A DNA stretch of 64,000 nucleotides from Caproiciproducens galactitolivorans (GTDB lineage Bacteria; Bacillota; Clostridia; Oscillospirales; Acutalibacteraceae). Location: assembly GCF_004768785.1 (NCBI RefSeq), contig NZ_SRMQ01000006.1, positions 62,001-126,000 of the forward strand. Direction: 5' to 3'. The notes beneath the pieces were generated by a model, which was not told the origin of the DNA, ran no database searches, and was given only the letters and a program-made list of their open reading frames with translations. The position numbers were made by a program, and so were the translations under genes. Shown here piece by piece: positions 8,101-16,096 of this stretch (positions are counted from its first letter, which is position 1; each line of letters begins with the position of its first letter).

Positions 8101-8963
8101 AAATTTGAAAACCCCAAAGACCATTTTGGCATCATCGGTGATGTACCTGTTATTTTTGAATAGTCTTTCATGATTTGTTTGGGATCACCCAACATTATAT
8201 AGTACTCTACGTCGGTTTTATTATATCGGCGGCCTTCTCTTGGGGTATCGCCATAATAGAATTCCATTTTTTTGTTTGTCGAGTTAATGTAAGGATACCC
8301 GCCGTCCGAATCAATCAAAAGCCCATATCCCGCTGTGGACCACATAAAGGGTCCACCGGAATCACCTTGCTGCCCAGCAGTGGCTTGACCGCTGGTATCA
8401 TTTCTAAGGAGTTGACCATTTTCAGAAAAGCAATCATATCCATGAATGCCATACATATTTGTTGCAGCAGCACGTACAAAGCGAATTCCGCCGTTATAGA
8501 CGCCCCCTGAAGGGGGTTCCCAGAACAATGTGGTACCATCAGCCTTTTTTACTGTCATACGGCAGGGCCTTTTTGCTATTTCAATAATCATTGCATCCGT
8601 TTTTATGGTAATAGGATCATTTGCGGTGTTGATTGCCGCTGTGGTTGCATTCCATGAAAGGTTTGGGTCTATCATTGGCGTATCGGGACTAGGCCCTTCG
8701 GAGTTTGGCTGATAGTCTACACGCAAGATGTTTGATTTACAGACTTCCAATGTCAACTTATCATCTGAAGGTTCCGAGCCGTTATCGATTGTCAGAATGA
8801 TCTTGTTATCCTGTGTCGTGGCACTGATTACATTTCCTAAAGCGGATGCGTAGGCATAGGCTGTAATTCGAAAATTTCCTGAAAAGACTGTGAAAGATAA
8901 GACCAGTACCATGAATACTGCGGCTGATTTAATGTATAACTTTTTATATGAAGCCTTTAACAT
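5115..8963 (-). CDS. Secreted GH31 enzyme, probable alpha-1,6-glucosyltransferase (6GT/CtsZ type), with CBM35-CBM35-CBM61
   Basis: About 1282 aa. The ATG at 8963 lies 6 bases after GGGAGG; an ATG at 8978 would place that site inside the gene. The N-terminus is a signal peptide (KKLYIKSAAVFMVLVLSF). A GH31 catalytic unit covers roughly residues 45-850, with the likely nucleophile Asp435 in GWWNDETDK and acid/base Asp497 in LWSGDVATQF. Two CBM35-like modules start near 858 (YEAEDASLSG) and 993 (MEAESAALYG), each with SGTGFVD. A C-terminal CBM61-like module starts near 1129 (LLDNGNFERP). GH31 plus CBM35, CBM35 and CBM61 at about 1280 residues is the architecture described for bacterial 6-alpha-glucosyltransferases, which build isomaltosyl ends on maltodextrins. 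Last gene of the minus-strand operon. A plain alpha-glucosidase or alpha-xylosidase cannot be excluded. Confidence 0.82.
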   Translation of the reverse strand: MLKASYKKLYIKSAAVFMVLVLSFTVFSGNFRITAYAYASALGNVISATTQDNKIILTIDNGSEPSDDKLTLEVCKSNILRVDYQPNSEGPSPDTPMIDPNLSWNATTAAINTANDPITIKTDAMIIEIAKRPCRMTVKKADGTTLFWEPPSGGVYNGGIRFVRAAATNMYGIHGYDCFSENGQLLRNDTSGQATAGQQGDSGGPFMWSTAGYGLLIDSDGGYPYINSTNKKMEFYYGDTPREGRRYNKTDVEYYIMLGDPKQIMKDYSKITGTSPMMPKWSLGFSNFEWGINETELNNMVDTYRAKNIPLDSYGLDYDWKKYGADDYGEFTWNTANFPSASTTSLKNAMRSKGIKLIGITKPRIVTKLSDGTQTAQGKAAKNGGYFYPGHNEYTDYFYPVTVQSIDPYNQNERAWYWQHSIDAFNKGIVGWWNDETDKVSTNTASYWFGNFTTLHLSQGMYEGQRSFTNGQMRVWQTARNYYPGTQRYSTSLWSGDVATQFYKGERVNWAAGLNEQKASLLSTINNGQPKWGCDGGGFNQNSGTIENPSPELYTRWLQLASVAPKFRVHGTYNHQRQPWYFGKTAEAVTKAAIHLRYSLLPYLYSYEREAYDTGLGIVRPLLFDYPADTNVANYSDAWMLGDWLLTAPVTERNQACKWIYLPKGTWTDYNRGVTYTGGQYIPYMLNSDSWTDLPMFIKEGAIIPSQDVVDYIGQKTIRKVKFDIFPSTQTTSFNYYDDDGETYQYEGNSYFRQTVSAQKGTENLTLNISPKAGTYSNGVQYYYLAVHGTPASSVTENKTILPKCTDYNTLLATNGPAYAVGKDVYGAVTYIKTSAGSEVAKSIVLNGIAAVSDTSQKYEAEDASLSGNSTETKTSVNNNHGGYSGTGFVDRFETDQAAVTFYTKVTNPGDYKVSLRYSNGNSSSKSKSIYVNGKYACKVVLPPTVNWDTWSDFNVSIPLAAGNNSISIENDYAGGDSGNISLDYIKVPFYPTHIQMEAESAALYGSAKVNYDHHFYSGTGFVDTLTSVGDAAEFTAVLPQSGTYNAILRFCNGTQTAKNLSLYVNDNFVSAVDLPSNGGNWDLWQDVKVTLSLISGKNTIKLKFDSGNSGNVNLDKLTLPLSSEVTAPINLLDNGNFERPTGYSSKWTEWHPDGQSVAYGINSGSDSNPPASPHEGDKRAYFYSGSNFKQSIHQNVSVANGTYTVEAWAKVINTAPTICRMEITNYGGNNIFTNLPSSGSGWKKIVVSNVQVTNGHVDVGFYCDSPGGTIVHIDDVRLYKQ

Positions 8964-8989
8964 TTGATTTCCTCCCATAAATTAAAATT

Positions 8990-9029
8990 GTGCAGCAGTG
9001 CGAGGATCTCAATACTTGCATTGCTGCAC
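8990..9029 (-). promoter_or_regulatory. Intergenic hairpin between the two secreted GH31 genes
   Basis: On the minus strand GTGCAGCAATGC (9029-9018) can pair with GCACTGCTGCAC (9001-8990), 12 pairs with one G-U, followed by a weak T-rich stretch AATTTTAATTT. It lies in the 82-base gap after the stop of the upstream gene. It could be a partial terminator or RNA-stability element that sets the ratio of the two enzymes. Confidence 0.55.
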
Positions 9030-9045
9030 TTTTTCGTAAAACCGG

Positions 9046-12000
9046 CTAATCTAGGCGAAGACAATCAAGATTAATACTAGCGTAGTCAGAAGTGGTATAT
9101 GCCACGCGGATGGTATTTTTCCCGGAATTCAGATTTACTGTAACCGGTACTTCGGCCCAGGAATTCCAGTCCGATGTTTTTGGGAACAGCACAGTACGGT
9201 TTGCTCCTCCGTTTACAGAGAAACTTCTTTGTGCGGCTTCGGTTCCTGCTGAATACCTCAGCTTAAGCGTTGCTGTACCTGATTTAGAAGCGTATACAGT
9301 AAATTCTACAGAATCTCCATTTTTGTCAAACTGATTTACAAATCCGTCACCATAGTACCCTGTATGATCTGTATTGGTGCTTACATTGTTAAGAGCAGCG
9401 TGCTCAGCCTCATATGGAGCTTTTTTGATACCATTCAGAACAATGGTATGTTCTGTAGATGCCGCGGCCGTCTTCACATAAGTTAGTTTTTCAGACATAT
9501 TATAATAGTAACCGTTGGTAGCCTGAGAAAGCGACGTTAATGAATCATATTTGGTCAACGCAGTTCCATCTAAGGTAACACCGGACGGCTGTGTGCCAAA
9601 TACTTGCGTTGTAACCGGAATATTGGTTGCGGGCAAAGTGACCTTTACCGTGCCGTTTGCAAAATTTTCAGACGCGCGCACTGTCATTGTGGTTTTGTCA
9701 TTATTCGTTAGGGTATAGTTGGATTCGCCTGACGGATAAATTCGGAAGGTAAGGTGATCATAAGTGTCAACATTGTTGCCAATATTTCCACCTAACGCAT
9801 AGCTGCTGTTGAAATTCATTGGAAGAATGCTTCCGTTTTTCACATAAACAGGTATGGTGTCAACACCCGCATAATACGATTTGTGACCGCCGCCGCACGT
9901 GAGTGCATTGTGAAAGAAATCGACCCATTCACCCTGGGGAAGATATACATCTTTTGTTGTTTTGCCCTCCTCTAAGACAGGGGCTACCAAGATATTTCTT
10001 CCGAACATGTATTGTTCATCAAGGGAATATGTGTTTGCGTCATCAGGATAGTCAAGCATCATGGCCCTCATCATTGGCGTACCATTTACTGCGCTGTTTT
10101 GTGCTTCACTATAGATATATGGGAGTAAATTCATGCGCGTGTTTATATACTTTCGAAATGTTGGGATTATAGTAGGATCTCCCGTGCGACTTTGTACGTT
10201 CCAAGGTGTTCTTTCTTCACTTGGGGTTGGATTGGACTTTTCAGAATGGAACTGCATGATAGGGCAAAAGGCCGCCATTTCTGTGCTGCGTTTATATAGT
10301 TCCGCCGTAGGAAAGTTGCCGGTAAATCCGGCAAGATCCCAACTCCAAAACGGAACCCCTGAGATTCCTGCGCTAAGTCCGGCACGCACAGCGTCCTTGA
10401 ATGCCGAAAAACTTGACGCCTGGTCCCCTGACCAATAGATGCCTTTAACTTGCGAACCGGCAGTTCCGGAACGGCTAAAGGTAATTCCATTCCCTGTCTT
10501 CTGTTTTATAAAATCGTTGTAGCTTTTGATATAATGCAATGGATATTCATTGCGCATTTCCGATTCGGTCTTACCGTTATAGAAAGAAGTGTTTTTGCCC
10601 CAAACCATTTCACCCCCGTCTGTTTTGAAACCATCAATTCCAATATCGTCGACAAGGTATGACCGTTTGGACATCCACCAGTTTACTGCTAAAGGATTTG
10701 TGAAATCAAGGAGCAGACTGTTTCCGAACCAGCCGGATGAAGGAATGCGATACTGGCCGCCCTTTCCATTGCGAACGGCATACCCCTCTTTGATCATATA
10801 TTGCTCATCATTATCCTTTTGCTGGTAAGCATAAGAAGTGTATTTTTGAACCGGAACCTGCCAAAGAACCACTTTCAATCCGTTATTATGTAGCGTGTTA
10901 ACCATTTCTTTTGGGTTAGGCCACTTAGCGCCATAAGTAAAATCCGAATTTAAAAAAACTTTATCGCCGGATTTTGGTGTATAGGTGGAGTCATTCCAAA
11001 TATAGAAAGTGTTTTCATCACTCCATTGCTCCAAAACCATAACGGTTGCCGGAACATTATTATTATTTGCTTGCGCCATCGCATTCATTACTTCCGACTG
11101 TCTGTCCCATTCATTTGCAGACATCCACAACCCGAATGCCCATTTCGGTAATTCTTGAGGAAGCCCTGACAATTTGCTATACTCACTAATTACATCTAAG
11201 GGATTGCCAGCTATAAAGTAATAATCAAGAAGGGCGTTCGGTTTCCCATCGGTGTCCACCGCAAATGAATATTGGCTTGTATTGCTTGATGCCATATCGA
11301 ATTTTGAATAAGCGGTTGAATTGAGGTACAGCCCATAGCCATTATTGGAACAGAAGAAAGGAACCGTATAATATGTTTTGTCGCCTTGGTTTAGGTATTG
11401 GTTATAAACATACGTGTCAATCGTTTTCCCTCTCTGCTGATAGGTGCTGTAATGTTCCCCAAAGCCATAGAATTGTTCCGTCGACGGTGAATTATAGCCG
11501 TCCTGTACTTTCTCAATGATACTTGAACCATCCGTCAACCAGGACATCTCATTCCCCAAACCACCGCTTGTCGAAAGGACTTTGGCCTTTTTTATATCAT
11601 AAATTTGCATGGAATACGGCTGCTTTGTAACGGTAACCCTTAACTTTGTGGTGGTAATTATAATGGATGACGAATTTTCGGTTACCTGAAAATCAGGTAT
11701 TCCGGAATGAAACGTAGCGTTCCCCTTCGGAGAAAGTTGAAACTCGACGGTGGATTCCGTAGGGAAGCTTAAGCACATTTTGGGGGAGAAGGATCCTACA
11801 TTCGGTGTGGCGTTCAAAATGATTTTGCCATTTGTCTTGGATGCCAAAGAAACAGATTTAACATGTTCCCAATCGGTTACGTGAAATTCAAACGGACCTA
11901 TGGTTTTTTCGTTTTGTCCGTTTCTATTCGCATGAACAGTATATTCAACTACATCGCCTTTTCGAAAACTTCCCAAATTGGCTTCCCAATAAGAATTGTT

Positions 12001-12285
12001 TCCGTTGTTGTATTTCCATGCTGCACCAATTGCTTGCTGTTGTACTCCATTTTTTTTGTAGGTAATCCATACTGTTTGTCCAAATTCAATGGGCCATGTC
12101 GTACTGCGTACCAAAACATTTTCCCCTGCGACCGGATTTCGTGGCAACCTTTCATCTGGTTGAATATCATAGATGCAGTTTAAACCATAGGGGTCATGCC
12201 ATACTCCATCCAATGCAAACGCGGGGGTTGATATCGCTGGAGAACATAAAATTAGTGCTATAAAAACGCCTAAAAACCTTTTCAT
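9046..12285 (-). CDS. Secreted GH31 enzyme, probable 3-alpha-isomaltosyltransferase (IMT/CtsY type), with C-terminal CBM35
   Basis: 1079 aa. The ATG follows TTAGGAGG at 8 bases. Signal peptide MKRFLGVFIALILCSPAIS ends near AFA at residue 25. Residues about 28-140 form a beta-sandwich N-terminal domain, then the GH31 beta-sandwich and barrel. The likely nucleophile is Asp556 in GFKTDGGEMVW and the acid/base is Asp621 in YWSGDQASS; VPFWSWDLAGF follows. A CBM35-like module starts near 957 (YEAEHAALNN) with DGFVNQFD. Length and neighbour fit the isomaltosyltransferase that transfers isomaltosyl units to alpha-1,3 linkage and closes the cyclic tetrasaccharide cycloalternan. It shares KTDGGE and W.GDQ with the cytosolic GH31 at 13247-15238 rather than with the other secreted enzyme. 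The exact activity is inferred. Confidence 0.82.
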   Translation of the reverse strand: MKRFLGVFIALILCSPAISTPAFALDGVWHDPYGLNCIYDIQPDERLPRNPVAGENVLVRSTTWPIEFGQTVWITYKKNGVQQQAIGAAWKYNNGNNSYWEANLGSFRKGDVVEYTVHANRNGQNEKTIGPFEFHVTDWEHVKSVSLASKTNGKIILNATPNVGSFSPKMCLSFPTESTVEFQLSPKGNATFHSGIPDFQVTENSSSIIITTTKLRVTVTKQPYSMQIYDIKKAKVLSTSGGLGNEMSWLTDGSSIIEKVQDGYNSPSTEQFYGFGEHYSTYQQRGKTIDTYVYNQYLNQGDKTYYTVPFFCSNNGYGLYLNSTAYSKFDMASSNTSQYSFAVDTDGKPNALLDYYFIAGNPLDVISEYSKLSGLPQELPKWAFGLWMSANEWDRQSEVMNAMAQANNNNVPATVMVLEQWSDENTFYIWNDSTYTPKSGDKVFLNSDFTYGAKWPNPKEMVNTLHNNGLKVVLWQVPVQKYTSYAYQQKDNDEQYMIKEGYAVRNGKGGQYRIPSSGWFGNSLLLDFTNPLAVNWWMSKRSYLVDDIGIDGFKTDGGEMVWGKNTSFYNGKTESEMRNEYPLHYIKSYNDFIKQKTGNGITFSRSGTAGSQVKGIYWSGDQASSFSAFKDAVRAGLSAGISGVPFWSWDLAGFTGNFPTAELYKRSTEMAAFCPIMQFHSEKSNPTPSEERTPWNVQSRTGDPTIIPTFRKYINTRMNLLPYIYSEAQNSAVNGTPMMRAMMLDYPDDANTYSLDEQYMFGRNILVAPVLEEGKTTKDVYLPQGEWVDFFHNALTCGGGHKSYYAGVDTIPVYVKNGSILPMNFNSSYALGGNIGNNVDTYDHLTFRIYPSGESNYTLTNNDKTTMTVRASENFANGTVKVTLPATNIPVTTQVFGTQPSGVTLDGTALTKYDSLTSLSQATNGYYYNMSEKLTYVKTAAASTEHTIVLNGIKKAPYEAEHAALNNVSTNTDHTGYYGDGFVNQFDKNGDSVEFTVYASKSGTATLKLRYSAGTEAAQRSFSVNGGANRTVLFPKTSDWNSWAEVPVTVNLNSGKNTIRVAYTTSDYASINLDCLRLD

Positions 12286-12296
12286 GAATACACCTC

Positions 12297-12488
12297 CTAA
12301 TCATAATAAAAATTCGTTCGCTTAACAGTTGGGAAATTATTACACCTCCATTTTTTCCGTGAATTTACTGTATATAAACGAACGATTCCATACAAGTCAG
12401 GAGCAATAACCAAACACCGGTTCCTTTGCACGGCCTGTTTCAATTCATTAAAATATTTGAAATTGTTAATTCTGTCTTGCTGACTCAT
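12297..12488 (-). CDS. Possible small protein coupled to pgmB
   Basis: 63 aa, starting at an ATG that overlaps the TGA of the phosphoglucomutase gene (ATGA) and ending before the isomaltosyltransferase Shine-Dalgarno site. It is basic and hydrophilic (FNELKQAVQRNR), with the segment LVIAPDLYGIVRLYTVN. I recognise no family. The coupling geometry is the only support. The inverted repeats TTCGTTCG and CGAACGA occur inside it, so the region could instead be a structured leader of the next gene. Confidence 0.3.
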   Translation of the reverse strand: MSQQDRINNFKYFNELKQAVQRNRCLVIAPDLYGIVRLYTVNSRKKWRCNNFPTVKRTNFYYD

Positions 12489-13138
12489 TTCCTATTTCCG
12501 GTAATTATATCAATTAATTCGTCAAATTGAATCAGGTGATATTTGGCGAATGGGGATACCCGGGCATCGCCCAGGCCGGCAGCATCAAAACCGCCGCGTA
12601 CGGCCGCTTCAATTCCTGCCGCTGCGTCTTCCACTACAAGGCAGGAGCTTGAAACAATTCCCAATCGTTGCGCCGCAAGCAGAAAAACTTCCGGATCCGG
12701 CTTTGAATGTTGAATTTCATTACCGTCTACAACAGCGTCAAAGTAATGCCCCAGGCCAATTCGTTCTAATATGTACCTGGCATTTTTACTGGACGAGCCG
12801 ATTGCAAGTTTACAGCCGATTTTCCGTAGAATGTCCAGCGTGTTCTTTACATCGGCAGAAAGATCAGCAGGCGACATTTGCACCAGTAACTGACGGTAAT
12901 ATTCATTTTTTTCCTCTGCGAATTCGTGTTTTTCAGCATCGGTATAAACATTTTTACTGTTTTCCAGTATGATATCCAGACTTTCCATGCGGCTTATTCC
13001 ACGTAGACGGTTATTGATCTGTTTGTCAAAGTAAACGCCAAGACGATCCGCAAGCTTTTTCCAAGCTAAATAGTGATAAGCGTCCGTATGGCAAATGACA
13101 CCGTCCAAGTCAAAAATAATACCCTGATAGTGTTTCAA
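12485..13138 (-). CDS. pgmB: Beta-phosphoglucomutase (HAD superfamily)
   Basis: 217 aa, normal length. The HAD motif I IIFDLDGVICHTDAYHY gives nucleophile Asp10 and acid/base Asp12. The helical cap holds the LRGISRMESLDIILE segment typical of beta-phosphoglucomutase. Motif II is AIGSSSKN, motif III contains HSKPDPEVFLLAA, and motif IV is VVEDAAAGIEAA. The enzyme converts beta-glucose 1-phosphate to glucose 6-phosphate in the cytosol. Its presence in an operon with a GH65 phosphorylase, which releases beta-glucose 1-phosphate, explains how the island's sugar enters glycolysis. Confidence 0.94.
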   Translation of the reverse strand: MKHYQGIIFDLDGVICHTDAYHYLAWKKLADRLGVYFDKQINNRLRGISRMESLDIILENSKNVYTDAEKHEFAEEKNEYYRQLLVQMSPADLSADVKNTLDILRKIGCKLAIGSSSKNARYILERIGLGHYFDAVVDGNEIQHSKPDPEVFLLAAQRLGIVSSSCLVVEDAAAGIEAAVRGGFDAAGLGDARVSPFAKYHLIQFDELIDIITGNRK

Positions 13139-13246
13139 GTTACTCCACCACTTTTGAAAATGTGATTACGGATTTGCACCGTATTCGCGATCTGATTATC
13201 TTTCATTCAAATTGGATGCAGTCTGCAATGAATATTCCAAGAACTG

Positions 13247-15238
13247 TTAATGAATTATCCGAACGGTAAATGGGCAAATGCTGCACCCGGATTTTTTCCA
13301 GCCTGTTGTGTCCCATGTAAGCGTAAAATCATTGCCGAGGTTGTCATGAAAATGAAAAGAACCGGTATCGCCCGCAAGGAAAAAAATCAAATGGTGATAT
13401 GAATCTACTCCATTCCCAACGCTGCTTCCCAACTTTTGTGAATCGTCCAGATTCAATGCGATGCCGTATCCTGCGCGTAAATAGACCGGCAATAAGTGCA
13501 GAGTACAGACAGACTCAACGGTTCGCCCTCCTAAAATTTTCTCGCCCGTAAACAAGTTGTACCATATACCGTCCGGCAAATACACAAAGCGGCATTGTGC
13601 GTTTTCTTCCAATATGGGGGCTACTAAAAGGCTTTCTCCTAGAAGAAATTCATCCTCAATACCCAACGCTGCCTGTTCATTGGGAAAAGCATAGGCCAAC
13701 GGACGAATCATGGGGCGGTACTGCTTCACACAGTCAAGTGCCGTGTTATATAGGTATGGCAGCAGATTCATCCGTAAGTTATGCCAAAACCGCATTTCAT
13801 TGACAAAATCCGGTGCCCCGTACACTTCTGCCAAGTTCCATGGACTGCGCTCGTTATTATTGTCGGATCCCGTTGGCATCAGGTCTCGGAATTGTCCGCC
13901 ATCTGGTTCGGAATGCCACTGCATCACCGGGCAGAAACAGGCAAGCTGTGTAGCACGGCGGTAAAGGTCAAGTGTGGGTAGGGAGCCTGAAAAGCCCGCA
14001 ATGTCGAAACCCCAAAATGGGATCCCTGTCATAGCTGCGGACAGCCCCGCGCGCAAAACACTTTTCAGTTCATTGTTTTCGCTTTGCTGGTCGCCCGCCC
14101 AAAGTATGGGAGTGGTATGCTGCCCAGCATATCCGGCACGGCTAAACAGCACATGATCCTCCCCGATAAATTCTGTGTATGCGCTTGTATAACTTTGAGA
14201 ATACCGATTTTTCATTTGTGTGCCGGTGGACCCATCTTTGAAATGGAGATCCGTGCGGTATATGAATTCGCCGCCATCTGTTTTAAATCCATCCACGCCG
14301 ATATCAAGCAGATACTGGCGCTTTGAAAACCAAATGCGCCTTGTTTCCGAATTTGTAAAGTCGGGGATCATGGAGCCCGAGAACCAGTGGCCTTTGGGAA
14401 TCTCATAAGGCAGCCCTTTGTCTGTATGCACGCATAACCGATTTTCCACAGCAAAGGCACGGTCGTTCTCGTTTTGCGTATTGACCGGTTCATCCGGGTT
14501 CTGCTTTTTATAGACCGGAATTTGCCATAGGATCAGATGGATCCCACTATTATGAAGATTCTCAATCATGCTGCGGGGATCCGGCCATGGGCTGTCAGAA
14601 AAATCAAAATCAAAATAATTGAACGCTTCGCTTCCGCTGACAGGAGTATATTTTGCACCATTAAAAATATAAAAAGTGGATTCATCGCTCCAAGCTTCCA
14701 ATACCAGTACGGTGGTTGGAAAATGATAACGATTTAGTTTTGCGATCTGTTCTTCCACTTTCTCCTGCGTATCCCAGTGATTGGCGGAAATCCAAGGCCC
14801 CAAAACCCATTTTGGCGGTAGTTTGGCAGGACCGAAGAGAGACATATACTCTGAAATAATCGTTTCCGGCGTACCAGAGAAAAGTATGACAGCAGCGTCG
14901 GTGGGCATGGAAATTACGATTTGCTCACCAAAATCGAATATGGTTTTACAATCTGTTTCGATATATAGCCCAAATCCTGTGTTTGTTAAGAAAAACGGAG
15001 CAGAACAGTATGTTTTATCTTCCTGGTGGCAAAACTGCTCTTCAATACAGTTCACCACTTGGTGGCCTTTTTGATTGAGAAAATTGTATTTTTCCCCCAT
15101 TCCGTAGGCGGCATCATAGGGCAGAGAAATGATGAGAATACCATCTTCGTTTTCTGAACTCCACTGGAGTTGAGCGCTGTGGCCACAGAATGGAAAAGAC
15201 AGACAGGCCTTCTTTTTAGAAAATGTAATTCTTTCCAT
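13247..15238 (-). CDS. Cytosolic GH31 glycosidase, candidate cycloalternan-degrading enzyme
   Basis: 663 aa, with no signal peptide and no carbohydrate-binding module, so it should act inside the cell. GH31 hallmarks: ISANHWDTQEKVEEQI in the barrel, likely nucleophile Asp321 in GFKTDGGEFIYR, acid/base near Asp383 in LWAGDQQSENN, then IPFWGFDIAGF. It is close to the secreted isomaltosyltransferase around the active site but lacks its N-terminal domain and CBM. In Listeria a GH31 pair consists of a cycloalternan-forming and a cycloalternan-degrading enzyme, and this protein has the place and form expected of the degrading partner. It could also be an isomaltosidase or alpha-glucosidase. It lies 15 bases after the permease gene in the same operon. 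Confidence 0.83.
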   Translation of the reverse strand: MERITFSKKKACLSFPFCGHSAQLQWSSENEDGILIISLPYDAAYGMGEKYNFLNQKGHQVVNCIEEQFCHQEDKTYCSAPFFLTNTGFGLYIETDCKTIFDFGEQIVISMPTDAAVILFSGTPETIISEYMSLFGPAKLPPKWVLGPWISANHWDTQEKVEEQIAKLNRYHFPTTVLVLEAWSDESTFYIFNGAKYTPVSGSEAFNYFDFDFSDSPWPDPRSMIENLHNSGIHLILWQIPVYKKQNPDEPVNTQNENDRAFAVENRLCVHTDKGLPYEIPKGHWFSGSMIPDFTNSETRRIWFSKRQYLLDIGVDGFKTDGGEFIYRTDLHFKDGSTGTQMKNRYSQSYTSAYTEFIGEDHVLFSRAGYAGQHTTPILWAGDQQSENNELKSVLRAGLSAAMTGIPFWGFDIAGFSGSLPTLDLYRRATQLACFCPVMQWHSEPDGGQFRDLMPTGSDNNNERSPWNLAEVYGAPDFVNEMRFWHNLRMNLLPYLYNTALDCVKQYRPMIRPLAYAFPNEQAALGIEDEFLLGESLLVAPILEENAQCRFVYLPDGIWYNLFTGEKILGGRTVESVCTLHLLPVYLRAGYGIALNLDDSQKLGSSVGNGVDSYHHLIFFLAGDTGSFHFHDNLGNDFTLTWDTTGWKKSGCSICPFTVRIIH

Positions 15239-15253
15239 CGCTGGTTTTCCTGG

Positions 15254-16096
15254 TCAGCCTTTTACACCGCCGACCGTCAATCCTTCCTTAAAGTATTTTT
15301 GCGCGCAGATATACACGATCAAGATCGGAATGATCGAAATAAGGCTTCCCGCCATCATCAGATTGTACTGGTTGCTGTACTGACCCTGCATGGAATTTAA
15401 AATAAGCGGAAGTGTATATTTTGTGCGGTCAGTAAGAAGAACCAGAGGCAGTAAATAATCATTCCATAAATCCATAAATGACAAAATTGTAAGTATGGCC
15501 AGGGTACCGGAACACAAGGGAAGAATGATCTGAAAAAATACGCGCCACATACTGGCACCGTCAATCGTTGCCGCTTCAATATAAGCATCGTTGATGGTCA
15601 ACATCTTTTGTCGTAACATGAAAATCGCAAATGCGTTAAACATCTGTAAAAGCAAAAACGCATTGAGGTTATTCAATAGATTCAGTTTATTCATTATAAT
15701 AAACAGCGGAATAAACGTGGTTTGCGCGGGAATCATCAAGGCGGTAATATACAGACCAAAAATCACCCCTCTTCCATGAAACTTGATTTTTGTCAGAGCA
15801 AAAGCCGCCATGGCTGCGCACAGCAAACGCAACGCAGTACAAACGATCGCGATATAAAAGCTGTTCATGATTGAAGTTCCGAAATTTGGGATAGTAAATA
15901 ATTTATAGTACGCCTCTAGTGTGGGATTTTGAGGGATCCATTCTACTGGCAAAAGCATCAAAGCCCCTCGGCTTTTTAAAGAAGTCACGATCATCCAGAA
16001 GAATGGAGTGCATACCACAACAGCAATCAATAACGCAAATAGATAATACAATATTCTAAAGGCTATCCGTTTTTTCCTTATTGAGTTAGTCATCAT
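15254..16096 (-). CDS. ABC sugar transporter permease, MalG/CUT1 type
   Basis: 280 aa with about six membrane segments, the first at IAFRILYYLFALLIAVVVCT. The cytoplasmic EAA loop for the ATPase is EAATIDGASMWRVFFQIILP. The protein ends in the short basic tail FKEGLTVGGVKG typical of MalG-like permeases. Its start overlaps the stop of the MalF-like gene by 11 bases, so the two subunits are translationally coupled and form a heterodimeric channel. With the lipoprotein at 22367-23686 it would import an oligosaccharide, here probably cycloalternan or a related alpha-glucan. No ATPase gene is in the island; a shared MsmX-type ATPase elsewhere is likely. Confidence 0.93.
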   Translation of the reverse strand: MMTNSIRKKRIAFRILYYLFALLIAVVVCTPFFWMIVTSLKSRGALMLLPVEWIPQNPTLEAYYKLFTIPNFGTSIMNSFYIAIVCTALRLLCAAMAAFALTKIKFHGRGVIFGLYITALMIPAQTTFIPLFIIMNKLNLLNNLNAFLLLQMFNAFAIFMLRQKMLTINDAYIEAATIDGASMWRVFFQIILPLCSGTLAILTILSFMDLWNDYLLPLVLLTDRTKYTLPLILNSMQGQYSNQYNLMMAGSLISIIPILIVYICAQKYFKEGLTVGGVKG

